Assembly (NCBI RefSeq): GCF_023887685.1
Contig: NZ_JAMWMR010000029.1
Span: 1-64,000 of the forward strand
DNA: 64,000 nucleotides
From: Streptomyces macrolidinus
GTDB taxonomy: Bacteria; Actinomycetota; Actinomycetes; Streptomycetales; Streptomycetaceae
Reading direction: 5' to 3'
In this document: positions 51,501-61,600 of the stretch, piece by piece
How the letters are laid out: each line of letters opens with the position of its first letter
Position numbering within the stretch: the first letter of the stretch is position 1
Notes under the pieces: generated by a model
What the model was told of the DNA's origin: nothing
Database searches by the model: none
What the model saw: only the letters and a program-made list of their open reading frames with translations
Program-made: the position numbers and the translations under genes

Positions 51501-54500
51501 GGTGAGTACGGGGTGCGGGCTGGACTCGATGAACACCCGGTAACCGTCGGCCAGTAGTGCTTGGGTGGCCTGCTCGAACTCCACCGTCTGACGGAGGTTG
51601 CGGTACCAGTACTCGCCGTCCAAGCCAGAGGTGTCCAGCAGTCCACCCGTCACCGTCGAGTAGAACGGCACCTCCGCAGCCTGCGGTGTCAGACCGGCCA
51701 ACGCCTGCGCCAACTCTTCCTGAATTCGCTCCACTTGGGGCCCATGGGAGGCGTAGTCGACGGGGATCCGGCGCGCACGTACGCCCTCCGACGCGCACCA
51801 CATCATCAACTCGTCCAGGGAGTCGGTGTCACCGGAGACCACCACCGAGGACGGGCCGTTGACCGCTGCGAGCGAGAGTCCAGCCGTCAGATGTTCACGC
51901 ATCTCTGCCGCAGGCAAGGCCACCGACACCATGCCTCCACGCCCCGCCAGGGCACCCAATACCTGGGAACGCAGAGCCACCACACGCGCGCCGTCCTCCA
52001 GCGACAGACCGCCCGCCACCACAGCAGCAGCGATCTCACCCTGACTGTGACCCACCACCGCATCCGGCACCACACCGAACGACCGCCACACCTCCGCCAA
52101 CGACACCATCACCGCGAACAGAACCGGCTGCACCACATCCACCGGGCTGAGATCCGTGGAGTCGTCGCGCACCACATCCAGCAGCGACCACTCCACATAA
52201 GGCTCGAGCGCATCGGCGCACTCGACCATCCGCTGCCGGAACACCTCCGAGGACTCCAGCAACTCCCGCGCCATCCCCACCCACTGCGACCCCTGCCCAG
52301 GGAACACGAACACCGTCCGCGCATCCGCCACCGCGGTACCCGTGACCGAGTGGGAGGTCGGGATTCCGGCCGTGGCCTGGTCCAGTTCGGCGGGGAGCAG
52401 GCTCGGGTCGGCGACGATGACCGTGCGGTGCTCGAAGGCGGTGCGGCCGGTCAGGGACAGGGCGATGTCCGCCGGGTCCGCGCCGTGGTCCGTGGTCAGG
52501 TGTGCCCGGAGTCGCCCGGCCTGGTCACGCAGTGCCGGTGCGGTCCTGGCGGACAGCGGCCAGGGCAGCGCGGCCCGCGCCCCCGACGGCACCGGACGCC
52601 TCACGGGCTCCGGCTCGGGGGCTTGTTCCAGGATCACATGGACGTTGGTGCCGCTCAGTCCGAAGGAGGACACTCCGGCGCGGGGCGGATGCCCGCCCTC
52701 CGGCCAGGGCACCAGGTCGGTGTTGACCGCCACCGCGCCCTGGTTCCAGTCGACATGGGTGGTGGGCCGGTCGACGTGCAGGGTCGGCGGCACCTGCCGG
52801 TGGCGCAGGGCCAGCACCATCTTCATCATTCCGGCCACGCCCGAAGTGGCCTGTGTGTGGCCGATGTTGGACTTCAGGGAGCCGATCAGCAGCGGACGCT
52901 CCGCGGGCCGGTCCTGACCGTAGGTGGCCAGCAGTGCCTGTGCTTCGATGGGGTCGCCGAGCGTGGTGCCGGTGCCATGGGCCTCGACCACGTCCACGTC
53001 GGCGGCCGACAGCCCGGAGTTGGCCAACGCGGCGCGGATGACCCGTTGTTGGGCGGGTCCGTTGGGTGCGGACAGGCCGTTGCTGGCGCCGTCCTGGTTG
53101 ATGGCCGAGCCTCGGATCACGGCCAGTACCGGGTGGCCGTGGCGCTGGGCGTCCGAGAGCCGTTCGACGAGGAGCACGCCGACGCCCTCGCCCATGCCCA
53201 TGCCGTCGGCGGCCTCGGCAAACGTCTTGCAGCGCCCGTCGGCCGCCAGTCCCCGCTGCCGGGAGAAGCTGACGAGGGCACCGGGGGTGGACATCACGGC
53301 GACACCGCCGGCCAGCGCCAGCGAGCAGTCCCCGGCCCGGAGCGCCTGGGCGGCGAGGTGCAGGGCGACCAGTGAGGAGGAGCAGGCGGTGTCCACGGTG
53401 ACGGCCGGGCCTTCCAGGCCCAGGGTGTAGGCGACCCGCCCGGAGACGATACTGGGGGCGCTGCCGGTGAGCAGGTGGCCCTCGGCCTCCGCCGAACCGG
53501 CCACCGCCGAGGCGTAGTCCCCGTAGTTGACCCCGGTGAACACCCCGGTCCGGCTCCCGCGCAGCGCTTCCGGGTCGAGTCCGGCCCGTTCCAGGGCCTC
53601 CCAGGTGGTTTCGAGGAGCAGCCGCTGCTGCGGGTCCATGGCCATCGCTTCGCGCGGTGAGATGCCGAAGAAGTCGGCGTCGAACTCGCCCGCGTTGTGC
53701 AGGAAGCCGCCGCCTCGGGTGGTCACGGTGCCGGGCCGGTCGGGGTCCGGGTCGTAGAGCGTCTCCAGGTCCCAGCCGCGGTCCGTGGGGAAGTCCGAGA
53801 CCACGTCGCCGCGTTCGACGAGCAGCCGCCACAGGTGTTCGGGCGTGCTGATGTTGCCGGGGAAGCGGCAGGCCATGGCCACGACGGCGATGGGTTCACC
53901 GCTGTCGGCGGCCTGGGCGGGGCGAGGTGTGGTGGCAACTTCCTCCGTGTGGCCGAGGAGTTGGGTGCGGATGTGCTCGGCGAGTACGTGGGCGGAGGGG
54001 TGGTCGAAGATCAGGGTGGAGGGCAGCCGGAGGCCGGTGGCGGTGTTCAGCCGGTTGCGCAGTTCCACCGCGGTCAGTGAGGCGAAGCCGAGTTCCTGGA
54101 AGGCCTTGCCGGGGCGGATGGCCTCGGGCGAGTCATGGCCCAGTACCGCCGCGGCGTGCCGGGTGACGAGGTCCAGTATCAGGCGGGTCTGCTGGGCCGA
54201 CGGCAACCCGGTGAGGCTGTCGCGCAGTCGGGAGGCCGCATGGGACGACTCCGGCGGTGCGGTGTCGGTCTGTTCCAGGGCCTGGCGTGCCTGCGGTACG
54301 GAGGCGATCAGCGGGCTGGGCCGGGCGGAGGTGAAGACGGGGGCGAACCGCTCCCAGTCGACATCGGCCACACATACCGCGGTCTCGTCGTCGTCGAGGA
54401 CCTGTTGCAGGGCGGCGACCGCGAGTTCGGGGTCCATCCTCGGCAGGCCCTGTTCGGCGAGCTTGAAGGGGTCCTCCAGGGTGAGGACACCTGTGTCGTC

Positions 54501-57500
54501 CGCGGCGTCCGGCCGCAGCCAGGGGTTGTCGGCCTGCCAGACGCCCCAGTCGATGGTGGTGGCCCGCAGTCCTCGGCCGCGTCGGTGGTGGGCCACCGCG
54601 TCCAGCAGGGCGTTCGCTGCGGAGTAGGCGCCGTGTGCGCCGCTGCCCCAGAGACCGGCGATCGAGGAGAACAGGACGAACGCGTCCAGTTCACGGTCGA
54701 GCAGGGCGTCCAGGTGCAGGGCACCGGCCGCCTTGGCGGCGACGATCCGCTCGAACGCCTCCAGGGGCATGGTGTCCAGTGAGGCGAGGGCGATGAAGGC
54801 CGCGGCGTGCACCACCGCGGTCACCGGGGTGCCCTGTCGGTCCAACTCGTCCAGCAACCGCTCCAGTTGGCCGCGGTCGGTGACATCGCAGGACACCAGG
54901 GTGAGCCGGGCACCAAGTGCTTCGATCTCGTCGGTCAGTTCGGCCGCTCCGGGGGTGTCCGCGCCGCGGCGGCCGGGCAGGACCAGGTGCTCGGCTCCGC
55001 CGCGGGCCAGCCAGCGGGCCAGATGCGGGCCGACCGCGCCGGTGCCGCCGGTGACCAGGACGGTGCCACGGGGCTTCCAGGGCCGGTCGGGGGTGGCGGT
55101 GCGCGGGGCGCGTACCAGGCGGCGCGCGTACAGGCCGGACGGGCGGACCGCGAGCTGGTCCTCGTCGGAGGAGCCCGCCGTCCGGGACAGTGCCGCGCCC
55201 AGTCGCAGCCGGGCGGAGGCGTCGAGGTCCACGGGCAGATCGATCAACCCGCCCCAGCGGTGCGGTTGTTCCAGGGCGGCCACCAGGCCCGTGCCCCAGA
55301 CGAGCGCCTGTCGGGGGGCGGTGAGCGGGTCGGTGTCCCCGGTGGTCACCGCGCCGGTGGTGGCGCACCAGAGCGGGACACGGCTGCCGAGGTCGCCCAG
55401 GGCCTGGACGAGGGCGAGGGTGAGCGCGCTGCCTGTGGGCAGGGACGGGTGCGCGGGGTGCGGTCGCTCGGCCAGGGCCAGCAGGGACAGTACGCCGGAC
55501 AGGTCGCCGGACGGATGGGAGGCGAGGGTGGCTGCCATCCGGGTCCGGTCGGTGTCGGCTTCGGTCAGCCCGATCGGGGTGACGTTCGCGCCGAGTTCGG
55601 TCAACGCCTCGATGACGCTGGTGACTTGGGGGCTGGTGCGCTGCTCCTCGGGGAGGACGACCAGCCAGCGGCCGGACAGGGTCACGGCCGGTGGTTCGGC
55701 GACCGGCTGCCACTGGACGCGGTAGCGCCAGGAGTCCAGGACCGAGGACTGTCGTCGCTGTCGGCGCCAGGAGTCGAGGGCGGGCAGTACCCGGGCGAGC
55801 GGTTCCGGGTCGACGGCCAGGACACCGGCCGCCTCGGCCGCGTCGCCGCGCTCCACCAGGTCCCAGAACTCGCCGTCCTCGGCGGCCACGGCATCCGCGT
55901 CGCCGGTCGCGTCGAACCAGAAGCGTCGGCGCTGGAACGGGTACGTCGGCAGGTCGATCCGGCGGGCGCCGGAGCCGTCGAACACCGCGCGCCAGTCCAC
56001 CCGTACGCCCCGGACCCACAGGTGGGCCGCAGCGGTCAGCACCCGGTCCAGACCGCCCTCGTCGCGGCGCAGGGTGCCGATGACCACGGCGTCCTGCGCG
56101 CCCGCGGCCTCGGCGCTGTCCTGGACCGCCATGGTGAGCACCGGATGGGGCGATGCCTCGACGAACACGTCGTGGCCCTGCTCGGCCAGGGCACGTACGG
56201 CGGTGTCGAAGCGCACCGTGTGCCGCAGGTTGCGGTACCAGTACGCGGCGTCCATCGTGGCGGTGTCGAGCCAGTCGCCGGTGACGGTGGAGAACACCGG
56301 GACGCGGCCGGTCCTGGGCGTGAGGCCGTCCAGGGCGGTCAGCAGTTCCGTCTCGATCCGCTCGACCTGTGCCGAGTGGGAGGCGTAGTCGACGGGCACG
56401 GTCCTGGCCCGGATGCCACGCTCGGCGCAGCGGTTCACCAACTCTGCGAGCGCCTGCGGTTCGCCGGAGACCACCACGGCGGCGGGGCCGTTGAGCGCGG
56501 CGATCGAGAGCCGTTCGCCCCAGGGGGCGATCTCCGTCTCCGCCGTCTCGCGGGGCAGTGCCAGTGACACCATGCCGCCCTGACCGGCCAGTGCGCCGAG
56601 GGCCCGGCTGCGCAGGGCCACCACCTTGGCCCCGTCGGAGAGCGAGAGTCCTTCCGCGACCACCGCGGCGGCGATCTCCCCCTGGCTGTGTCCGACCACG
56701 GCGTCAGGTTCCACTCCCCAGGAGCGCCAGAGCGCGGCCAGCGACACCATCACCGCGAACAGCGCGGGCTGCACCACGTCCACGCGCTCCAGCGAGGGCG
56801 CGTCCGGCTGCCCGCGCACCACGGACAGCAGCGACCAGTCCACCCACTCGGCCAGCGCGCGGTCGCAGTCGGCCATGGAGCGGGCGAACTCGGGTGCCTG
56901 CTCCAGCAGTTCGCGGGCCATTCCCTGCCATTGGGCGCCCTGGCCGGGGAAGACCAGCACGGTCTTGCCCACGGTGGGCTCCGTGCCGCCGGTCACCGTC
57001 CCGGGGGTGGGTTCGTCGCGGCCCAACGCGGCCAGGGACGCGGCCAGTTCGGCGGGCTCGCGGGCCATCAGCACGGCTCGGTGGTCCAGCGCCGTACGGG
57101 TGGTGGCCAGCGCATGGGCGAGGTCCAGGGGGCGTACGGAGGGGTCCGCCGCCACGTGGGCGCTCAGCCGCGCAGCCTGTTCGCGCAGGGCGGCGGCGGT
57201 GTGCCCGGACACCGCGCAGGGGACGACGGCCGGTTCCGGGCCTGTGACCGCGCCCGGCCGCTCGGACGGCTCTTCGAGGGTGTCCTGCTCGATGATGACG
57301 TGGGCGTTGGTCCCGCTCATGCCGAACGAGGAGATGCCCGCCCGGCGCGGCCGGTTCACGTCCGGCCACTCCCTGGCCTCGGTGAGCAGTTGCACCGAGC
57401 CCGCCGCCCAGTCGGCGTGCGGCGTCGGCCTGGTCACATGCAGGGTGCGCGGCAGGGTGCCCGCACGCAGCGCCAGCACCATCTTGATCACACCCGCCAC

Positions 57501-58637
57501 ACCGGCAGCCGCCTGGGTGTGTCCGATGTTGGACTTCAACGACCCCAGCCACAGCGGCCGTTCGGCGTCCCGTTCCCGGCCGTAGGTGGCCAGCAGCGCG
57601 TCGGCCTCGATCGGGTCGCCGAGTGTGGTGCCGGTGCCATGGGCCTCCACGACGTCGACGTCCGCGGTGGACAGACCCGCGTCGGCCAGGGCGGCCTGGA
57701 TGACCCGCTGCTGCGAGGGGCCGTTGGGCGCGGTCAGGCCGTTGCTGGCGCCGTCCTGGTTGACGGCGGAGCCGCGCAGCACGGCCAGCACCGGGTGGCC
57801 GTTGCGGCGGGCGTCGGACAGCCGCTCCAGCAGCAGCATGCCGACGCCCTCGCCCCAGCCGGTACCGTCGGCGGAGGCCGAGAAGGGCTTGCACCGGCCG
57901 TCGGGGCTCATCGCGCCCTGCCGGCTGAACTCGGTGAACACGGAGGGCCGGGACATCACGGTGACCCCGCCGCTCAGGGCGAGGGAGCACTCCCGGTTGC
58001 GCAGCGCCTGGACCGCTTGGTGCAGGGCGACGAGCGAGGAGGAGCAGGCGGTGTCCACGGTGACGGCCGGGCCTTCCAGGCCCAGCGTGTAGGACACCCG
58101 GCCGGACATCACACTCATCGAGTTGCCGGTCATCAGGAAGCCCTGGACGATCTCCGGTGCCTTGCCCGCGAGTTGGGCGTAGCCCTGGTCGATCGCGGCC
58201 GTGAACACCCCGGTCGGCGTGGCGCGCAGCGCGGCCGGGTCGATACCGGCCCGTTCGATGGCCTCCCAGGCGGTCTCCAGGAGCAGCCGCTGCTGCGGGT
58301 CCATGGCCAGCGCCTCGTGCGGGGAGATGGCGAAGAACTCCGGGTCGAAGTCGCCGGCCCGGTCGATGAACGCGCCCTGGCAGGGGACGTTGCCCGCGCT
58401 CAGCCGGGCCAGGTCCCAGCCCCGGTCGGCAGGGAGGGCACCCACCGTGTCCCGGCCCGCGGACACCAGCTCCCACAGGTCCTCCGGGGTGCGCACCCCG
58501 CCGGGGAAGCGGCAGCTCATCCCGACGATGGCGATGGGCTCGCGGTTCCTGGCCTCGGCCTCCCGCAACCGCCGACGGGTGTTCTGCAGGTCGATGGTGA
58601 CGCGATTGAGGTAGTCGCGCAGCTTCTGCTCGCTCAC
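48549..58637 (-). CDS. Type I PKS, two modules: KS-AT-KR-ACP and KS-AT-DH-KR-ACP
   Basis: A 3362-residue protein. The docking helix (1-32) precedes module A: KS Cys198; AT Ser651, RVDVVQ and YASH 751-754 (methylmalonyl); no DH; KR near 1190 without LDD, with GLWGSG and Tyr1338, hence A-type (L-hydroxyl); ACP Ser1520 in LGFASL, where the usual Asp is Ala. Module B: KS Cys1752; AT Ser2198, PVDVVQ, YASH at 2295; DH His2498 (HAVGDVILLPG) and Asp2665; KR near 2947 with LDD (B-type) and Tyr3096; ACP Ser3264. The C-terminal docking region has a Gln/Glu-rich run. The GTG start follows GGAGGAGCAC. Output: a hydroxyl, then a double bond, both with methyl branches. Confidence 0.95.
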   Translation of the reverse strand: MSEQKLRDYLNRVTIDLQNTRRRLREAEARNREPIAIVGMSCRFPGGVRTPEDLWELVSAGRDTVGALPADRGWDLARLSAGNVPCQGAFIDRAGDFDPEFFAISPHEALAMDPQQRLLLETAWEAIERAGIDPAALRATPTGVFTAAIDQGYAQLAGKAPEIVQGFLMTGNSMSVMSGRVSYTLGLEGPAVTVDTACSSSLVALHQAVQALRNRECSLALSGGVTVMSRPSVFTEFSRQGAMSPDGRCKPFSASADGTGWGEGVGMLLLERLSDARRNGHPVLAVLRGSAVNQDGASNGLTAPNGPSQQRVIQAALADAGLSTADVDVVEAHGTGTTLGDPIEADALLATYGRERDAERPLWLGSLKSNIGHTQAAAGVAGVIKMVLALRAGTLPRTLHVTRPTPHADWAAGSVQLLTEAREWPDVNRPRRAGISSFGMSGTNAHVIIEQDTLEEPSERPGAVTGPEPAVVPCAVSGHTAAALREQAARLSAHVAADPSVRPLDLAHALATTRTALDHRAVLMAREPAELAASLAALGRDEPTPGTVTGGTEPTVGKTVLVFPGQGAQWQGMARELLEQAPEFARSMADCDRALAEWVDWSLLSVVRGQPDAPSLERVDVVQPALFAVMVSLAALWRSWGVEPDAVVGHSQGEIAAAVVAEGLSLSDGAKVVALRSRALGALAGQGGMVSLALPRETAETEIAPWGERLSIAALNGPAAVVVSGEPQALAELVNRCAERGIRARTVPVDYASHSAQVERIETELLTALDGLTPRTGRVPVFSTVTGDWLDTATMDAAYWYRNLRHTVRFDTAVRALAEQGHDVFVEASPHPVLTMAVQDSAEAAGAQDAVVIGTLRRDEGGLDRVLTAAAHLWVRGVRVDWRAVFDGSGARRIDLPTYPFQRRRFWFDATGDADAVAAEDGEFWDLVERGDAAEAAGVLAVDPEPLARVLPALDSWRRQRRQSSVLDSWRYRVQWQPVAEPPAVTLSGRWLVVLPEEQRTSPQVTSVIEALTELGANVTPIGLTEADTDRTRMAATLASHPSGDLSGVLSLLALAERPHPAHPSLPTGSALTLALVQALGDLGSRVPLWCATTGAVTTGDTDPLTAPRQALVWGTGLVAALEQPHRWGGLIDLPVDLDASARLRLGAALSRTAGSSDEDQLAVRPSGLYARRLVRAPRTATPDRPWKPRGTVLVTGGTGAVGPHLARWLARGGAEHLVLPGRRGADTPGAAELTDEIEALGARLTLVSCDVTDRGQLERLLDELDRQGTPVTAVVHAAAFIALASLDTMPLEAFERIVAAKAAGALHLDALLDRELDAFVLFSSIAGLWGSGAHGAYSAANALLDAVAHHRRGRGLRATTIDWGVWQADNPWLRPDAADDTGVLTLEDPFKLAEQGLPRMDPELAVAALQQVLDDDETAVCVADVDWERFAPVFTSARPSPLIASVPQARQALEQTDTAPPESSHAASRLRDSLTGLPSAQQTRLILDLVTRHAAAVLGHDSPEAIRPGKAFQELGFASLTAVELRNRLNTATGLRLPSTLIFDHPSAHVLAEHIRTQLLGHTEEVATTPRPAQAADSGEPIAVVAMACRFPGNISTPEHLWRLLVERGDVVSDFPTDRGWDLETLYDPDPDRPGTVTTRGGGFLHNAGEFDADFFGISPREAMAMDPQQRLLLETTWEALERAGLDPEALRGSRTGVFTGVNYGDYASAVAGSAEAEGHLLTGSAPSIVSGRVAYTLGLEGPAVTVDTACSSSLVALHLAAQALRAGDCSLALAGGVAVMSTPGALVSFSRQRGLAADGRCKTFAEAADGMGMGEGVGVLLVERLSDAQRHGHPVLAVIRGSAINQDGASNGLSAPNGPAQQRVIRAALANSGLSAADVDVVEAHGTGTTLGDPIEAQALLATYGQDRPAERPLLIGSLKSNIGHTQATSGVAGMMKMVLALRHRQVPPTLHVDRPTTHVDWNQGAVAVNTDLVPWPEGGHPPRAGVSSFGLSGTNVHVILEQAPEPEPVRRPVPSGARAALPWPLSARTAPALRDQAGRLRAHLTTDHGADPADIALSLTGRTAFEHRTVIVADPSLLPAELDQATAGIPTSHSVTGTAVADARTVFVFPGQGSQWVGMARELLESSEVFRQRMVECADALEPYVEWSLLDVVRDDSTDLSPVDVVQPVLFAVMVSLAEVWRSFGVVPDAVVGHSQGEIAAAVVAGGLSLEDGARVVALRSQVLGALAGRGGMVSVALPAAEMREHLTAGLSLAAVNGPSSVVVSGDTDSLDELMMWCASEGVRARRIPVDYASHGPQVERIQEELAQALAGLTPQAAEVPFYSTVTGGLLDTSGLDGEYWYRNLRQTVEFEQATQALLADGYRVFIESSPHPVLTMAVGETDADAVAVGTLRRDDGGMERFLLSLGEAWTHGVNVDWAPAFDGVDARRVELPTYPFQHQRYWMDAPTTSGDVTSAGLGTIGHPLLAAAVEVADTGELLLTGRLSVRTHPWLAEHAVGDVILLPGTGFVELALRAADEAGCAAVEELTLQAPLVLPKSDAVQVQLRIGAPDDSGRRALDVFSRLQDATDPSWTAHATGVLVTDDPEPEPPAHDDAWPPAGAVPIGVEDLYDRFATAGYGYGPLFQGLCSAWRRDGEVFTEVRLPQQRSTDAGAFGLHPALLDAALQGLWLGGSDGAGTELPSGTARLPFSWSGVTLYASGATALRVRLAFHGDGSVSLTADDPAGRPVVKVDSLVVRPVARDALRAPADPAADSLFRVEWTVVPAASRAPDTEQWAELGPVGLLPRSYPGLAELTAAVADGMAVPEAVVVTGRPGGDDAPAVHQAVAEALRLLQDWLADDRYADARLVFVTQGAVSTAEDETVTDLAGAAVRGLMRAAQSEHPGRIVLLDAEPADDPAVLLALLPAVLASDEPQLAVRKGTLLAARLTRAVAADAVRSTPLDPSGTVLITGATGVLGRLVARHLAAEYGVRRLSLVSRRGDQAPQAKQLVDELAELGVEAEISACDTSDRDALSALLTRIPEEHPLTAVVHAAGVLDDATVESLTPERVERVLRPKVDAAWHLHELTRDLPLSAFVLFSSASATIGNAGQGNYTAANAYLDALACRRRAEGLPARSLAWGLWEQRSEMTGSLDETDRRRMTRGGVAALSDREGLALFDAALRSPEALLVPVRLDLARLRSADPATVPPLLRGLVRTVRRTASGADIAEADSLRRRLAALGGDERLDALAELVCARVADVLGHTGAGAVDPERPFKDLGFDSLTSVELRNRLAATAGLRLPATLVFDHPTPLAVAAYLDGRLLPSAPAAVQAGVRTAPAAREEREQEQQQEQQQEQQQIDAIREMDVTDLVRMALGGERD
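48618..48665. repeat. 12-base minisatellite in a PKS docking linker
   Basis: The 12-base unit CCTGTTGCTGTT and close variants repeat about four times. On the coding strand this gives EQEQQQEQQQEQQQ just before the C-terminal docking helices. Confidence 0.85.
51030..52330. repeat. Direct repeat copy 1 (AT-DH region, second PKS)
   Basis: Long stretches are nearly identical in DNA to 62230-63530, including the AT catalytic core (51530-52330) and the DH start (51030-51220). Divergence is larger in 51230-51520. Boundaries are approximate. Confidence 0.85.
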
Positions 58638-58692
58638 CGTGCTCCTCCGCAGGTGTGTGGCGCCGGAACGTTCCTGGAGATCCGCACGGGAT

Positions 58693-61600
58693 TCACGAGA
58701 TGCCCAGCTTGTCGATGAGGTCGAAGATCTCGTCGTTGGTCGCGGACTCGATGTGGTCGGCCGCGGCGGTCTCTTGTCCCGCGTCGTCCGTGTCCCCGGT
58801 CGCCTCCAGGCGGGACAGCGCGCCCCGCAGCCGTCGGGACAGCTCCAGCCGCAGCGACTCGTCCGCGGCACCGTCCGTGGACACGGCCTCCAACAGCGCT
58901 TCCAGCTTGCCCATTTCGGTCAGCACGGCCGGTTCGGCGGCCCCGCCCTCCGCGGCGGTCCGCTCGGCGAGGTGGCGGGCCAGCGCCTTGGGCGTGGGGT
59001 GGTCGAAGACCAGCGCGGCGGGCAGCCGTACGCCGAGCAGCGCGGCGAGTCGGTTGCGCAGCTCCACCCCGGTGAGCGAGTCGAAGCCCAGCTCCTTGAA
59101 CGGCCGGTCCGGACGCACCAGTTCGGGCGAGGAGTGGCCGAGTACGGCGGCGGCGTTGCCGCAGACCAGGTCGAGCAGGGCCCGCCGCGCCTCGGCCGGG
59201 TCCAGCGCGGCCAGTTGCTCGGCGTACGAGGACCCGGAGGCGGCCGGGGCGGCGACGGCGGTCGTACGGCGAGGAGTTCGCACGAGTCGGCTCAGCAGCG
59301 CCGGTACCTCCGCCGGGCCGGTGCGCAGGGCCGCCGGGTCGAGCTTGGCGGCCAGCGCGTAGGGGTGCTCCAGGCGCAGCGCGGCGTCGAACAGGGCGAG
59401 CCCCTCGGCCGACGTGAGCGCCCCCAGCCCGCTCTTGCCGCGGCGGCGCGCATCGCCCTCGGTGACCTGCGCGGTCATCGCGCTGCGCTGCTCCCACAGG
59501 CCCCAGCCGATGGACACCGCGGGCAGTCCCTCCGCCCTGCGCCGGGCGGCCAGGGCGTCGAGGACGGCGTTGGCGGCGGCGTAGTTGGCCTGGCCCGCCG
59601 CACCGAGCAGACCGGCGCCGGAGGAGAACAGGACGAACGCCGCCAGGTCCGAATCGCGGGTGAGTTCGTGCAGATGGAGCGCGGCCTCGGCCTTGGGGCG
59701 CAGCACCCGCTCCAGTCGCTCGGGGGTGAGGGTGTCCACCAGACCGTCGTCCAGGACCCCGGCGGCGTGCACGACCCCGGTGAGCGGGTGCTCCTTCGCG
59801 ATGCCCGCCAGCAGGCCCGACAGGGCCGTGCGATCACCCGCGTCGCAGGCCACGATCTCGGCGTCGGCGCCCAATGCCCTGAGTTCAGCGAGGAGTTCGG
59901 CGGCCTCGGGTGCGCCGGGTCCGCGACGTCCGGTCAACAGCAGGTGGCGTACGCCGTGTTCGGCGGCCAGGTGGCAGGCGACCAGCCTCCCCAGGGTGCC
60001 GGTGCCGCCGGTGATCAGTACGGTGCCTTCGGGGTTCAGCGGGGCGGGCACGGTGAGGACGTTCTTGCCGATGTGCCGCGCCTGGCCGAGATAGCGGAAC
60101 GCCTCCGGCGCCCGGCGTACGTCCCAGCAGGTGACCGGCAGCGGGGTGAGCACCCCGCGCTCGAACAGGGAGAGCACTTCGGTGAGCATCTCGCCCACTC
60201 GGTCCGCGCCCGCTTCCATCAGGTCGAAGGCGCGGTAATGGACGCCCGGATGGTCGCGGGCCACCTCGTCGGCGTCCCGGATGTCGGTCTTGCCCATCTC
60301 CACGAAGCGCCCGCCGCGCGGCAGCAAGGTCAGCGAGGCGTCGACGAACTCCCGGGCCAGGCAGTCCAGTACGACATCGACGCCGCGCCCCTGGGTGGTC
60401 TCCCGGAACCGGTCGGCGAAGTCCAGGGTCCGCGTGGAGGCGATGTGTTCCTCGTCCAGACCGGCACTCCGCAGCACCTCCCACTTCCCCGGGCCGGCCG
60501 TGCCGTAGACCTCGGCCCCGGCGTGCCGGGCGAGCTGCACCGCGGCCATGCCGACACCCCCTGCGGCGGAGTGCACCAGCACGGACTGACCGCTGCGCAG
60601 CCCGCCCAGGTCGAACAGCCCGTAGTAGGCGGTGAGGAAGACGATGGGCACCGATGCGGCCTGGGCGAAGCTCCAGCCGTCCGGGATCCGCGCGACGGTG
60701 CGCCGGTCGGCCACGGCCGTCGGGCCGAACGCTCCGCCGAAGACACCCATCACCCGGTCGCCGGGCGCCAGGTCGTCGACTCCGGGGCCGGTCTCCAGGA
60801 CGACGCCCGCACCCTCGCTGCCCAGCACCGGCTGGTTCGGGTCCAGGCCCAGGCAGACGACCACATCGTGGAAGTTCAACCCGGCGGCCCGTACCGCGAT
60901 CCGTACCTCTCCCTCGCCCAGCGGGGCCAGGGCGGCGGGCGCGGGCACCAGGGCCAGCCCGTCCAGGCTGCCCGGTCGAACCAGGTCGACCTTCCAGGCG
61001 GCCTCGCCGGGAGGTGGCACCAGGGCGCCCTCACGCAGCGCCCGCGACAGGCGGGGCACCATCATCTCGCCTTGCCGGACCGCGAGTTGATGGTCACCTC
61101 CGGCCAGCACTCCGGGGAGCCCGGCGATCAGCGCGTCCCGGGACTCGGGCCGGTCGTCGAGGTCGGCCAGCATCAGGCGGCCGGGGTGCTCGGCCTGAGC
61201 ACCGCGCACCAGCCCCCAGACACCGGCCGCCACCGGGTCGGTGTTCCGGTCCCCCGACCCGGCGCATACCGCGCCCCGCGTGAGCAGCACCAGCGTCGAG
61301 GCGGCCAGCCGTTCATCGGCCAGCCACTCCCGCACCAGGGTCAGGCAGGCGGCCGTGGTGGCGGTCAACCGGCTGCCGGGGGCTTCCTCGTCAGCCTCCG
61401 GGCAGGGCGCCAGCACCAACTCCGGTATGCGGGCGTCAGGTTGCTCCAGTGCGGTACGCAGCGCATCGAGGCCTGACCAGGAAGGTCCGGACAACTCAAG
61501 GGAGTTGCCGAGCTGACCCCACTCCCCGGACGCCGCCGTACCTGTCGCGGAAGCGGGCACCCACTCCAGGTGGAGCAGGCCTTGCCCGTCCCGCAGTACC

